Shown here piece after piece: positions 32,882-43,943 of a stretch of DNA of 64,000 nucleotides. This DNA is from Bugulina stolonifera (lineage: Eukaryota; Bryozoa; Gymnolaemata; Cheilostomatida; Bugulidae). How positions within the stretch are numbered: position 1 is the stretch's first letter; every line of letters starts with the position of its first letter. The notes under the pieces are model-generated. The model searched no databases. It worked only from the letters and a program-made list of their open reading frames with translations, and was not told where the DNA came from. Made by a program: the position numbers and the translations under genes. The stretch spans positions 7,300,376 through 7,364,375 of the forward strand of contig OW285194.1 in assembly GCA_935421135.1 (NCBI GenBank). The letters are read 5' to 3'.

Positions 32882-34490
32882 TTATTTGTGGTGATATTTT
32901 CTAAAACTATTTCTGTCGTCTAGAAAACATAGGTTGACACCGCATTTTTTGCAGCTGGTGTTTGTAGTGCGTTCGCACACTTTACAGCGTCCTCTTTTTG
33001 GTTCCTTTAGTGGCCAGTGTCCAAAGTTGTCGAACCGTACATCATTGCACGGGCCTTTTCTTATTTTTCGAGGTGCTTGTGGAGTTGATGCATCACCTGC
33101 TGCAGATGGCCGGCCTCGATTGGCCGCATTCATGCCAATCAAGCTTTCTGCCACTTCGGCCTGAAACTTCCGCCGGTTGAGGATGTTTTTCGCAGGCACT
33201 CCTATCAGAGCACATTCTCGCCTGTAGATGTTCCAAGCATTTATCACACCTACCATGATGAAATGCCAAAACAGGTACAGGTACCAGCGCTTGCTTTTCA
33301 TAGGGAAGCGATATTTAGCTAGGAAGGAGTCCATTAGGTCTATTCCTCCCATGTTTTGGTTGTAATGTTGCACAACAGCAGGCATGGGGAAGCTGCGAGG
33401 TTCTTTGGCAGGTTTTACCCAGCGTTGAGCTTCAGCTAATGGCTGCTCTGCCACTTCCGATGAGAGTAGAGTTACGGCACGATTATCGTACCATCTCACT
33501 GCTGAAATATTATTTACTTCCTCTACGTAACTGTCATAGGACCCTCTACCTTCCTTCTTCAACACCTTCTCTTCTTTCAATGTGCATCCAGGTAGTCTGT
33601 TAGCATGAACAGTTCCAGTATAAAATATGCCTCGCTCTGTTAGCTTGGCAATCAGAGGGAGACTAGTAAACAGGTTATCTGCAAATACCTTGTAATTGCA
33701 GTGTTCTTTCAATGTTGATGTCAACTGCAGGACAACGTCTGCACCCTGCCCAAGCTCACTGCGTCGGCCATTTCCACCCTGGTAGACATCAAAATCATAC
33801 AGTAAGCTGCTCACACCTGCTCGCCCCCATATTTTGAAGCCCCACGGGTGTGGTTTGCTCTTTATATACTGGCGGCAGGGACTGGTTTTACCTGTATACT
33901 GGCACATTATCTCATCAATTGAGTTGCACTCCTCTGGTGTGAGTTTCAAACATTGTTTTCGAAACTCATCTAGCCATGGTCTTATCTTCCACAGTTTATC
34001 GCACTGGCGCTGGTTTTCTGGAACACGCAAATTGTCAACAAAGTGTAGGTTTGCTAGAAGTAGCTTGAATCGATTTCGACTCATCACGCCACATACTGGA
34101 GGAAAAGCCGTTTCATTTTCCCCAATACTGGCGTACCCCACTCATCTTCACCAGACCCATCCTGAAGAACATGCCTATTACTTGTTCAATCTCCTTCTTA
34201 GATGTGTTTACAGTTTTGCCAGTTTTCTGTTCGCTGTAGACATTCGTATTTTCTACAATGTTGGTGATCATGTCATCTGTTACAAACATTTGGAAGTATT
34301 GCAACGGTGAGCTGATAGACATATCGGCAGGTGGAGAAAGCTCGGTACCCAAAAAGGTTTTGTCCTTTGATGTGAATGCCTTCTTTCGCCACCTGTAATC
34401 CCGCTTAGAACAACTTCCATTGCGTGATGTGGGAGCTAACTCGGCTAGGGTTAAGTCGTCCTCACTATCATCGGCATCACTATCCACGTC
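32882..34490 (-). CDS. piggyBac transposase, main exon (one frameshift)
   Basis: A cut-and-paste DNA transposase of the piggyBac (DDE_Tnp_1_7) family, which excises and inserts at TTAA. The three catalytic aspartates are visible: SIDEIMCQYTGK, KVFADNLFTSLPL and GGIDLMDSF. The C-terminus is the usual Cys-rich zinc domain (CKVCERTTNTSCKKCGVNLC). The N-terminal part (34113-34490) and the rest (from 34141 down) are in different frames. They meet at a GGGGAAAA run at about 34119-34126, where one extra base accounts for the shift. Total length, about 590 residues, is normal for the family. No other break is seen, so this is either a recent mutation or a sequencing error. Confidence 0.88.
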
Positions 34491-34617
34491 CTGTAAATAC
34501 ACGATTGAGGTAGGTTTGTTCTAATATGAAGCTCAACCAAATAATATTGAAAATTGTTCAATGATAGTGATGGAATTTATAGAGGAAATATTTTATATTT
34601 TGTCCTATCATTCTTAC

Positions 34618-34788
34618 CTGTACAGTTGGTGTAGTTTCCCAGTCGTCATCATCATCACTATCATCCTGAAAGCCTTCTAAATCACTCTCATCACCATTTA
34701 TTATGTCCAACACATTCTGGGCCTCCATCCTGGTTGCTATGCGACTAGAACGAGCGCGAGTGTCCTCCGAGGTAGAGTTAGAAGCCAT
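34618..34788 (-). CDS. piggyBac transposase, first coding exon
   Basis: ATG at 34788 gives 57 codons ending PTVQ at a CAG|GTAAGA donor; the next exon starts after TTTACAG at 34490 with DVDSD, phase 0. The peptide is acidic (DESDLEGFQDDSDDDDDWE), as usual for piggyBac N-termini. A possible untranslated exon with donor AAG|GTAAGT lies upstream at about 35188-35360. Confidence 0.75.
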
Positions 34789-35401
34789 AATTGTAGTATA
34801 TTATGTTTCAAGCTATAATTCTAAAATGCAATAAAGATCTTGTGTAAGCCTACCGGTGAAGCCTACACATACATATAACATATAAATTACGATTACACCA
34901 AGTGATAGCATAAATAATTATTGTTTGTGCAGTTGTACATATTATGGTGCTGAACAGCATTCTGTAAATATTATATTGTGAGCCAAATGAAAATGTGGTA
35001 TGAATCAGTCCATTGTCCCACATGATATAGTTATTACAAGTTGCAAAGCCCAATTTTGCACTGGTGCACAGCATGTTTTAGCACTGTTATCCCCTTTCAA
35101 TAAAATCCAAATTTAAAAAAATCTTTTTGAAATTAAATCTAGACCACATAGAAAATGTAGTTCAAGAAAAAAAATTGACAAACTTACCTTGTACTGGTCA
35201 CAGCATGGAGTCAAATGAGGCCTCTCTGAAGACAAAGAGGTTCTTCTGGAACATGCTTTCTTGTGCCCCAAAATTGATGACATCACTAACTCTGGGTCCA
35301 ATGAAATTTTGACACCAAGTAACAAAGACTGAGGATGGACTAATGACAAAGTATTAATCATGTGAGATAATTATAGTGTACAGGATAGGGGTTCAAAGTC
35401 T

Positions 35402-35421
35402 ATGTTGCACCTGTGCAACAT
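35402..35421. repeat. Palindromic motif right of the piggyBac gene
   Basis: ATGTTGCAC-CT-GTGCAACAT followed by GGGGCC. It is the partner of the motif at 32727; the distance between them, about 2.7 kb, is the usual piggyBac element size. Confidence 0.5.
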
Positions 35422-36389
35422 GGGGCCTCACAGGGGTAATACATGTAGGTAATAAGTGACCCACATGGAATTCCAAACAAGCCCATGTGAAATTGGAAAA
35501 ACAGGACAAAGGCTCATCAATAACTGCTGTCATAAGCAATATAGACAAAGATGCATGTAGATGAAAAAAAATAAAGGCTAAATGCTGCTAAATAACTAGA
35601 GTTGGAAGATTGGGAGATATCACACCAGCTATATCATTATTTAGTAGTAATTCCGAGACTGTATCCATTCTTATCAAGTATCAGGGTTGTGATGTAGTGG
35701 CACTTGTGCTAAATAATTGAGACTTCCCGAATAAGCATATAAAGATCACTCACAAACAAAATATTTATGTAAAAGTAACTGATTGACAGGACTACTAACA
35801 AATGTGATCAGATATACAATCATGTAGAATTACATGTAGCATAATGTGTGTGGAGGAAGAAACGAATGGGGTGAGGGGGGAGGGGCTAAGTGAATAAGAG
35901 GAATTAGTGTCCATACTCTTCATTTTGTTCTTTGCTTGAAGAAAAAACAAGTACATGTGAGTTTCCATAGAGGGTGGAACCATATACATGTAGCATTTCG
36001 TACCATTTCTAGCCTGTCAAAACCATTCCGAACTATTCCGAAAGTTAATACTACTTCAGAATGGTGCCGAATAGTGCGGAACAGGTCGGCATCGGCTTGA
36101 ACCGATAGGAAGAGATGGAAATAAGATGGTGCGGTCGGCCATAGCATGAGTGAAGCAGGAAAGGTAGGGTTTCAGCATTTGCTCAGCATTAAATGAGCAT
36201 CTAACAATCTGGTGGTAAGCTATAGTGAGTGTATCTAAACACTATATATGCGAGAATGGATATGGCTTCGGATACGTCCTCCCTCAGAACCTAGAAGGCT
36301 CTCTGGTTGCTGGTTTGACAGACTCTCAGCTAGATGAAGTCATTGACTATGAAAGCTCGATCCAGAAGAGAAGTTCAGAGCTGGAGTTT

Positions 36390-36880
36390 GCAAAAATTTA
36401 CTAATTTGCGCAAATGTAAAACGGCTTGCTTCCGAGCATTCTGAAGCGAAATGGAACAGTATTAAAACCACTCGGTCTCTCCCAAGAGGGCAATCGCTAA
36501 GGATAAGCCCAGAAATTAATGGGGATTTGGCGGAGACGCAGGCAAGAGGCAAAAGAACCTGGGGTGTGGGTGGCCAGGGGGAAGGGGTAGCGGAGAACGA
36601 ATAGGCATTTCGGTTTTGAGGTCTGGGCGGAGCGACAGGGTTGGGATGGGGGTGGGTGGAGAGGATGAGGGTAAGAGGAGATGTGAGGTTTGTGGGTGTG
36701 GTTTCAAGGACATGGGTTTTGGTGAGTAGTAAGGGTTAATTTCCTAAGGGGCAGGCGTAACTGCCCCTTCCTGGATTATTAGGCGAGGAGCGGGAGAAAG
36801 TAGGTTTATTCTGCGGTTGCCATGGTTATTAGGTAGCTTGACATTTCTGCGGTTGGGATTGTCAGGTCTTCAGCCAATCG
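36390..36880. repeat. Long inverted repeat, right arm
   Basis: G-rich counterpart of 30500-30920 (GGGTGGGTGGAG, GGTTGCCATGGTTATTAGG). Together the arms bracket about 5.5 kb that includes the piggyBac gene. Confidence 0.65.
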
Positions 36881-36994
36881 CAATAGTTTCTTCTGATTTG
36901 TTGAAATCCGGCCTGTGATTGGCTAAACTCTACGATCAATGAGTATGTATCCGTGTAGGTTTGCACTATCCATGCTACTTGCCGGCTATGCGTC

Positions 36995-37110
36995 AATGGG
37001 GGTATTTTTGGAAACTGTGCTGGCTCATAATGACACGGTATTTTACATTATAACCCAGTGCACGTTGAGTGTTCAGGAGTGACTGATGTTTGTTCTCAGA
37101 AAGAATTCCT
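36995..37110 (-). mobile_element. Relic of the GGCGTATT MITE
   Basis: GGTATTTTTGGAAACTGTGC, CTCATAATGACA and GTTGAGTGTTCAGGAGTGAC follow the start of the 16107-16234 element in order. Only one end survives. Confidence 0.45.
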
Positions 37111-37564
37111 CTTTTATAAAAATAATAGTATTACCAAGCATGCCTAGCGGATTACTAGGTGCCGTGCTGCGTATTACAGAGTAAATTAAATTTTACTGCT
37201 GATGTCGCTATTTTATCTGAATATCCAATTATACACAAGAAATTTATGTGTACTTTACATGTAAGTCTTTATGTCACAAAGTATCAAAAATTTGTATTTT
37301 TTCACTTTATTGATTGTTTTTTTCCCACTTGATTATTTTATTTGTACTTGAAACTTTTATTCACACTACGTAAGTTTCAATACAAGTTGTTTTCTCTTGT
37401 AAAAGGTTCAGGTCTTCCGGAGATATATGTTGTAGTAGTCTTACATAATCCACCTTGCCACAAATGATTTGTTAAAAAATTTGGTTAGGAGGAATAATTG
37501 AATCAAATTATTTATAATTTTTGAAAACGTTTTGTTCTAAAGATTAAAAGAAATTATATTGCAG

Positions 37565-37762
37565 ATGGATTTATTGCGCCCACTACCACTACAACTGCCG
37601 CTACGACTACCTCAGCCGCTACTACTACCGCTACCACTACCGCTACCACTACTGATCATCCATCTACTACTATTTGGGATGCGCAGACAACACCTTCTGG
37701 ACCTGCTATTTCTACATTCTCTACCCACCGCCCAAGACCACGCTCCATCTATAATAATACAC
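37565..37762 (+). CDS. Gene B exon 10: Thr-rich mucin-like linker
   Basis: Acceptor TTGCAG, donor GTTAGT, phase 1 to 1. DGFIAPTTTTTAATTTSAAT-type start, then DAQTTPSGPAISTF and HRPRPRSIYNNT. It is 69 nt shorter than the gene A exon. Confidence 0.8.
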
Positions 37763-38139
37763 GTTAGTATTTATATTTGTCAGATTCTACGTCAGAGGAA
37801 TTTTAATAATCAACAAATGTTGTCATACCGGTATACTACTTTTTAAATGGATTGCCACAGAGATGGCTTGCCAAAACTACCCTTTAGTGTTTTCTGCTTC
37901 ATTTGGCCATAATTACATATAATTAATTACTTATACATAATTATGCAACAATATGTTACCAGCGAGGATTTAAATTGCTACGATGAGAATGTTATTCCTA
38001 GCTGTGAGATGAAATCTATTTCAGTAGAGAAATAGGGAGAGTGTTATCTAAATCCTAATGTCTGGTATTTGTGTCTATTTTGATCATGTACTATATTATT
38101 ATCTTGCCCCTATCACACTAACAACCTTTGATGTTGCAG

Positions 38140-38336
38140 CATGTGAAAGGTCCCCTAAGTTCTATGGAGTCTGTCAGATGAACAACATAGAATGTACCAA
38201 TGGTACTTATACTGATGGGTTGTGTAGACGTCCCAACAACCGAGGACAGATCCTTTCTAATGGTGGTGAGATCCACAGATCTTGCTGTATTGAAGGTGAC
38301 ACTACTGGCTATGAACCAAGACAAGATGTATACTAA
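38140..38336 (+). CDS. Gene B exon 11: Cys-rich terminal module
   Basis: Acceptor GTTGCAG, stop TAA at 38334-38336. Same six cysteines and spacing as gene A (CERSPKFYGVCQ, CTNGTYTDGLCRRP, RSCCIEGD). The two tails differ at only a handful of residues (M/I, I/N, H/L, H/Q), far less than the introns, which suggests purifying selection or gene conversion. Confidence 0.8.
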
Positions 38337-38520
38337 TGGACGGCAGCGAGTCTGTTAGGATTAATAGCAACATTATCAATCCATCTCTTATCACTTTCTT
38401 TTCCTCTTGCACCTCCTCTTTCAGTATAATATGACAATCTGTGATGACGTAAAGGATGCTTTGATTGGCTGCCTTTGCTGAGCTGAAGATTTATTTACCC
38501 TATATTTATATGTCTATCAT

Positions 38521-41180
38521 TATTTTATAGTACATATTTTTAAAAATATTTTATTATTCAACAGCTTGTTCAACCTTGTGAGTTCAAGTCTCATGATCAA
38601 ATTGATTGATGGAAAATTTGTCAATGAATGAACTTTGTCACTAAAGTTGAATCTTCCATCATCAAATTGTTTATCTAAACTTTTTACTCTCAGTTCTCCG
38701 ATCAGTAACCAGATATTTGACAGTAAAAAAACTGGGTGATCCAAATAAGTTATCTAAACCACTATAACTGTCATACCATCACATATTTGCAAATAATATC
38801 GTTCATTCCATTTCAGTAAGTTGTATGTTGTATGTTGTATGTGTTTGGTCACCTGACATGTAGCTGCTGCCAAGAAAACCCTATTTTAATAATGACTGTC
38901 ATCACCAGTCTAGAGGTGTAGATACATGTCTGTTGAGAATTTTGGAAGCACTCAGACAGTTAATATAATGTAAAACTAGAGATAGCCATAGGGCCTGCAA
39001 CCCATCGCATTGTTACAGTAATACAGGGTATTGATTGTAACTTGGAAAAGTTATTTATAGATTGACAGTTAGTGGTGACTCAATAATAAGATTACTTGGT
39101 TATTTGATGCTGTACCTTACCTATATTTATTGCATGTAAAAACTCTCCAAGAATAGACTTACCACAGACATAGCCATAGGAACTTAACAGGCCGCCATGC
39201 TGACTGGAGGTCATAATAGCCAATATTCAAATCAGTTTATCTTGGCTGCCGCTAGGTCTACAAAGACAAACAACATACCAATCTTAATAAAAGAAGATGA
39301 ACAATATTATTTGCAATTATTGAATGATATGACAGGTATTAGTTTAACGTGATTGATGGCCCAAGTATTTTGTCCAGTCAGATTAATAGTGTGGCGTTTT
39401 GTACACTAATGAGTACAGTACCAGTAAGTTAGAACAAAACCTTTGTCAAGATACACTTATTTTTTTTTATTCTTATGATCCCATTCTTCTTACTATAATA
39501 TGCACTTTTATATTAAATACACTTTCTTCACATCTTTGCAAAGATCAGCGCGGTATATTTGTATTATCTCTGAGGGTTTTTGATGGTATTGGCCCATGCT
39601 GTGCCATTAACGGCAATTGTGAAAAAAACAGTCTTGAGACAAAGCATGAACACTAAAATGGTGTGTTTGACCCTCTGAGTGCAGAGTTTCATGAGTTATC
39701 TGATTGATGGTCAAGGTGTCAGTGAATAAATATTTTTTTCACTAAAGTTGGATCTTTTAACATCAGATTGTCCATCTAGACTATAATATGTATTAACTCT
39801 CTGCACCATGTACCAGTACCATGTAGTGTATAGATATACCGCTTTTCACCTTACTTATTTTGGGTCTTCATATTGATTTAGTAGTAAACTCCCTCGTTGC
39901 GCCTGTCTCCAACGGAACCTACCATGTAGTTTATAAATCCGCTCTCTATTGTTCTCTTATTTATCTCCTGGAGTTGTCTCATTCCATCTATCCTATTTCA
40001 AGAGTGTATAACTTATCCTCAGAATATGTCACACGATCAGTTTTGCGTCTTGCAAATCGGTGTTTATTGCATTTCATAAATATTTTTAAAGTATAAAAAT
40101 GTGAATATGAGTGTTGATTGGCTACAGCTAGCTTAAAACTTTTGACAAGGTGCCAGCCGTTGTATTTAGCTTCTAGAAAAATTAAGTAAAACCATAAGAT
40201 AAATTAAAATCAATTTAATATTTCATTTCTGATATAATGCACTGGCCACAAAATGGACAAAAGCTGTAATAGCTATGCTGTTTAACTTAATCCAACAAAA
40301 GACCAGCAATGTTGAAGAATGTCAATCCTTATTACAAAAATAAAAATGAGAATAAAATAAGTTAACAATCATGCCATCCTCAACCATAAATTCAAGTCAA
40401 GCCTCTCAGGTGCTATTACCAGGAAACCAGAAAACATTTACGTGTAGTTGAATTTAATTTTCACCGAGCAGAAAAATTTCAACCTGAATGTTTCGATATA
40501 ATATTGCTAAAATAGTGGTGGCTTTAATCAAAATGCAATAAGGAGGGACTAATTCTAAAGAGATTGAGTGTAGTGTATCACAACCCTCAATTATCATTTT
40601 GCAGGTTTACGAGCTACCTTAATTCCTTAGATTTATCAGCTCTTACCCTCATTTGCATTCATGAGCAGACAACTTTTAGTCAACCCTATGAAATATGTCT
40701 TACGTCCTCGCTTAAAAGATTGTTTTCAGGAAAGCAAATGCATTTTATTGCACATATGCATGTAGCTCTTACCTATTGAATAGAATACAGCAAATCTTAG
40801 ATGCATTGCATTCCCAGCTTAGCTTAGGTGAGGGGGAATCTGTACATGCAGGTGGTTTCAACTGTAATTTATGTTTGGCATGCACTTGAGGTTTGTCATT
40901 ATTGATTGATTACAAACTATATGAATATTCAAGAAGCACAAAGCTGGCACCATGGTCACCATTTCGTCCTATCCAGCTGCAAAAAACCGGTTGATACAAA
41001 TTGGTCTTTTTAGAACCATTTGTGGCATGTGGATTGTTAGACTGGCTATACTGACGTTATTGTTTCCATATTTCGCAATAGGGGAGTCATTATACAGAAC
41101 TAGTGTTCTATATTGTGCCACACGTCCTGCTTAGTTATACTCAATGGATAAAACAAGGTATAAAGCAATAATACAAGCAA
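38521..41180 (+). other. 3' flank of gene B, partly duplicated from gene A flank
   Basis: No gene is supported. Blocks at 38630-38720, 39540-39610 and 39870-40010 align with 2600-2690, 2880-2960 and 4500-4650. The remainder is AT-rich and unassigned. Confidence 0.5.
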
Positions 41181-41498
41181 TAATTGTGTTAACTGTAAGA
41201 TGTACAAGTAGCATTGCTAAAGCTTGGTTTTGAGTTAGCCGGTTTTTGACCGCCGGCTGACCGGTAGAAAAAGGCCTGTGATGTGGAAATCAAAGCCACT
41301 AGAAGACTGTAAAATCTGTAGCCGACCGCTGATAAGTTGAAAAACTTCAACTTACCGGCGGCTATCATTGACCGCAACCTGTGCCTGCGGTCACCCAACG
41401 GTGGTAAAGTAATTGAACAATAATAGCACTTTTATTGCTTCGTTTATTACATATATTGAGTGAGAACATACATGTATGTCTCCAGGTACCTTCCCAGT

Positions 41499-41548
41499 CT
41501 ACTGCAGGTCCACTGCAGGTCCACTGCAGGTCCACTGCAGGTCCCCTG
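41499..41548. repeat. CACTGCAGGTC short tandem repeat
   Basis: Four near-identical copies of a 12-bp unit containing the PstI palindrome CTGCAG. Confidence 0.85.
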
Positions 41549-41599
41549 TGTAGGCATCTTGCTGTAGCTTGGAAGGCTACCTGAAGACAAAGCCTGCGA

Positions 41600-41870
41600 A
41601 GTGGAAACCACGTTGACTCCAGGCCACCTCTAGTCACTCTGGTCTTGCAGCAATGACGCAACTTATCTGCAAGGACATGGCTTCGAGTCCCACCAACGAC
41701 CTGGATGTTTTCATCCCGAAGAAGGTTTTCCCTCCATGCCATATCGAACTATAATAATATCCAGCTCTAGGAGCCGTGGTGGCCCCTCGATTAGCTCTGC
41801 TATTGGGCAGCCACGTTAAAGAATTGTGTTTGGCACCACAGATATTATTATTGTTACCTGTAGGTAAGAC
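41600..41870. mobile_element. Possible tRNA-derived SINE
   Basis: GGCTTCGAGTCCCACC near 41680 resembles an RNA polymerase III B box (GGTTCGANTCC), and the downstream CAGCCACGTTAAAGAATTG resembles SINE bodies of marine invertebrates. No clear A box and no target duplication were found. Confidence 0.3.
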
Positions 41871-42105
41871 CTGCTGAGTGGAAATCAACCTTTATAATCA
41901 CAATCACAAGGTTGTTGCGTTTTTTGGCCGTCTGCGTGAAACGGCCGGCGTTTTGATAGAAGAATTCTTTTCAGTCAGATATTATAATATTTTCACGATG
42001 AACTGCTGCAAGCCGCCGAAAAATAATTTAAGTAGCATGAAGTTGTCCGCTTTATACTGTGACCGATTAACTCATCCACACCAACCAAGTCTGACACTGG
42101 CCTGA

Positions 42106-43655
42106 CTTTCCAACTTTAGACGAAAACAGCGATCCAATCTGTGCGATATGTAGTGGAAATTCCCAAAACTCAGAGTGATTTTACTCATAGGGGTATATAA
42201 ATATAGTCATGTACCACTTTGATTTGAAGAAAAAAATACTGTGCTAAACTTTAACTACTGCACTATAATACATTTTAAATATAATTATATTTAATAGATG
42301 CAAGTTTTTGCTATATTTCAACAGAAGATAATTAGTATATAAATTCTACTAGTTGCACATTTGCATCGGAGTTGGGTGTAGTAAAAATTAATCATAGTGA
42401 ATGTACATTAATTGTGCACATCAGATGTATCAGAAAAAAACATATAATTGCAGTAATAATAACAGTATAACATTAGGGAGTGAAAAGAAAAATAACAACA
42501 ATTTCAATGCTAAAAAACTATTTGACATATTCATTACTTGCTTACATTTAATAAAATAATGAATAAAAAATTTTGATTATAAATAAATAATATATTCTAT
42601 TTTGCACTATCTGTAAAAAGTAAAATGCTAGTTGTGTGCCGCGTTACCTATACACATAGAGGTGGGAAAACCAAACTCTATCCCTACACATTTTATTCCG
42701 GAGTTTGTTTACTCATTCCCACAGAAACGAAAACATTATGTAGTGGCTTCGCTGATACCAATTATTAGGGGGCTATAAAGTGGATTGATACAGGTCTGAT
42801 ACAGGATTCGAGACTTCGGGGACACTATCTTACGGACGGCCCACTCACGGAACAAGGTTGTTCACAGCTGTCACATAATTGCAGTCTCTTGTGTGATAGA
42901 CCAGTGAAGCTACATATATTTGACGTGCTCTAAATAAGCTATGTTATGGCATCTCCCAATATTCTTACACCACTTTGGCGGCCATTGAAATCATAATTAT
43001 AGTAAACTGGTTTGAGTGTCTGTTTCTTAGATGAAATAATGTTGAAAAAAAATTAATGCCGTAGATGCTTCACTCAGCGCATCTACATGTATATGTATCT
43101 CTGTAGAGAGTTTAATATATTTTGCAACAGGATACAAGTTAGTAAGGCAGAATTATCTCATACACATGTATGTAGTAACCCAATGGTATGTTATCTTTTA
43201 TGTAGCATAGATGCATTTTGTACTGTAGATTGCATGTAGAACGTAGGACATACAATATATTGTAGCAAGCCAGATAATTTATAAAGTCGACCTGCCTAAC
43301 GCGGACCAAATCAGACCGTCCTTCAGTTTTTTTCAGGCGCTCCAACTTATGCCTGCATAAAAAAAATTTCTACACGACATTATTAACAGTAAGTATGCTG
43401 ACAGGTTTATTATCCTTTACAATCAGTGATCCTCTTCATAAATATTTTTAGTTGCACAAATTATCAATAAAATATACTTATTCAAAGATAAAAAAGAACG
43501 TTTTTGAATTTGACTTGCTGAATAATTTATTGCTACTACGAAGGATATGTATTAGCACTCTCAGTGTACTGAGCTAATATTAGGTGTTTTCGCTCCGGCT
43601 TGTTGCTTGCATGTCATGGTTGATTGATATCACGTGACTGAGCAGTGGCTGAGCA
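42106..43655. other. No gene recognised
   Basis: AT-rich stretch; no mobile element ends or coding signature found. Confidence 0.4.
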
Positions 43656-43661
43656 TCACTC

Positions 43662-43943
43662 ATGCCAGAAGAATGGCATCCTGCTAGCAAGCAGAGGAAA
43701 GTAGACAAAGAGAATCGAACTTCTGACCCTGATTGGACTGAGCTGTTTGTCTTTGATAGTGACAGTACTGACACTAAGCCAGTGTGTCTGGTATGCTTAA
43801 ACAACATTGCAGTAAACAAAACAGCTAAGGTTAAAAGGCATCATGTTGCTAAGCATGCCAAATTTGTAAATAGCTATCCACTTCGAAGCCAAGCAAGGAA
43901 AGATAAGATTGCTAAACTAAAGGAAACAGAAGGAGGCAAATGA
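43662..43943 (+). pseudogene. BED/hAT-type zinc-finger fragment
   Basis: 93 codons from an ATG, containing CLVCLNNIAVNKTAKVKRH and HAKF, a C-x2-C...H...H finger followed by RSQARKDKIAKLKETE. This is the N-terminal pattern of hAT-derived proteins of the ZBED5/GTF2IRD2-like group (C-x2-C, VKRH, RKDKI.KLK). After the TGA at 43941 the same frame continues coding-like (LEQLNSLQSQASH) to a second stop. No dimerisation or catalytic region follows, so this is a truncated copy or a lone first exon. Confidence 0.55.

Larger units (their letters stand above)
30440..37450. mobile_element. About 7-kb composite insertion in gene B intron 9
   Basis: In gene A this intron is only 370 bp. Its left part (841-980) aligns with 30301-30435 and its right part with 37450-37560. 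Everything between is extra in gene B: long inverted repeats, a piggyBac gene and MITE debris. No simple terminal inverted repeat is seen at the very edges, so several insertions are nested or adjacent. Confidence 0.65.
12145..38336 (+). other. Gene B: secreted three-CUB, Thr-rich, Cys-rich protein (gene span)
   Basis: Eleven proposed coding exons: 12145-12172, 12324-12362, 13334-13503, 15760-15901, 21506-21678, 22252-22446, 26924-27071, 27385-27557, 30153-30300, 37565-37762 and 38140-38336. Their phases chain without a break (1,1,0,1,0,0,1,0,1,1,stop). The product begins with a signal peptide, continues with three CUB domains (each mostly split over a phase 1-0 and a phase 0-1 exon), then a Thr-rich linker and a Cys-rich tail. 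Extracellular binding or scaffolding is inferred; no enzymatic domain is visible. The introns host most of the window's transposons, which stretch the gene to 26 kb. Exons of small size could have been missed, and transcript evidence is absent. Confidence 0.75.

Noticed and set aside
33834..34310. 158-codon + strand ORF
   Set aside because: Antisense shadow of the piggyBac transposase.
35113..35361. 82-codon minus ORF upstream of piggyBac as a coding exon
   Set aside because: It ends at a good donor (AAG|GTAAGT), but the next exon has its own ATG after a likely untranslated acceptor, so an untranslated exon is the simpler reading.
41365..41742. 125-codon minus-strand ORF
   Set aside because: Driven by the CACTGCAGGTC short repeat and SINE-like text; no protein signature.
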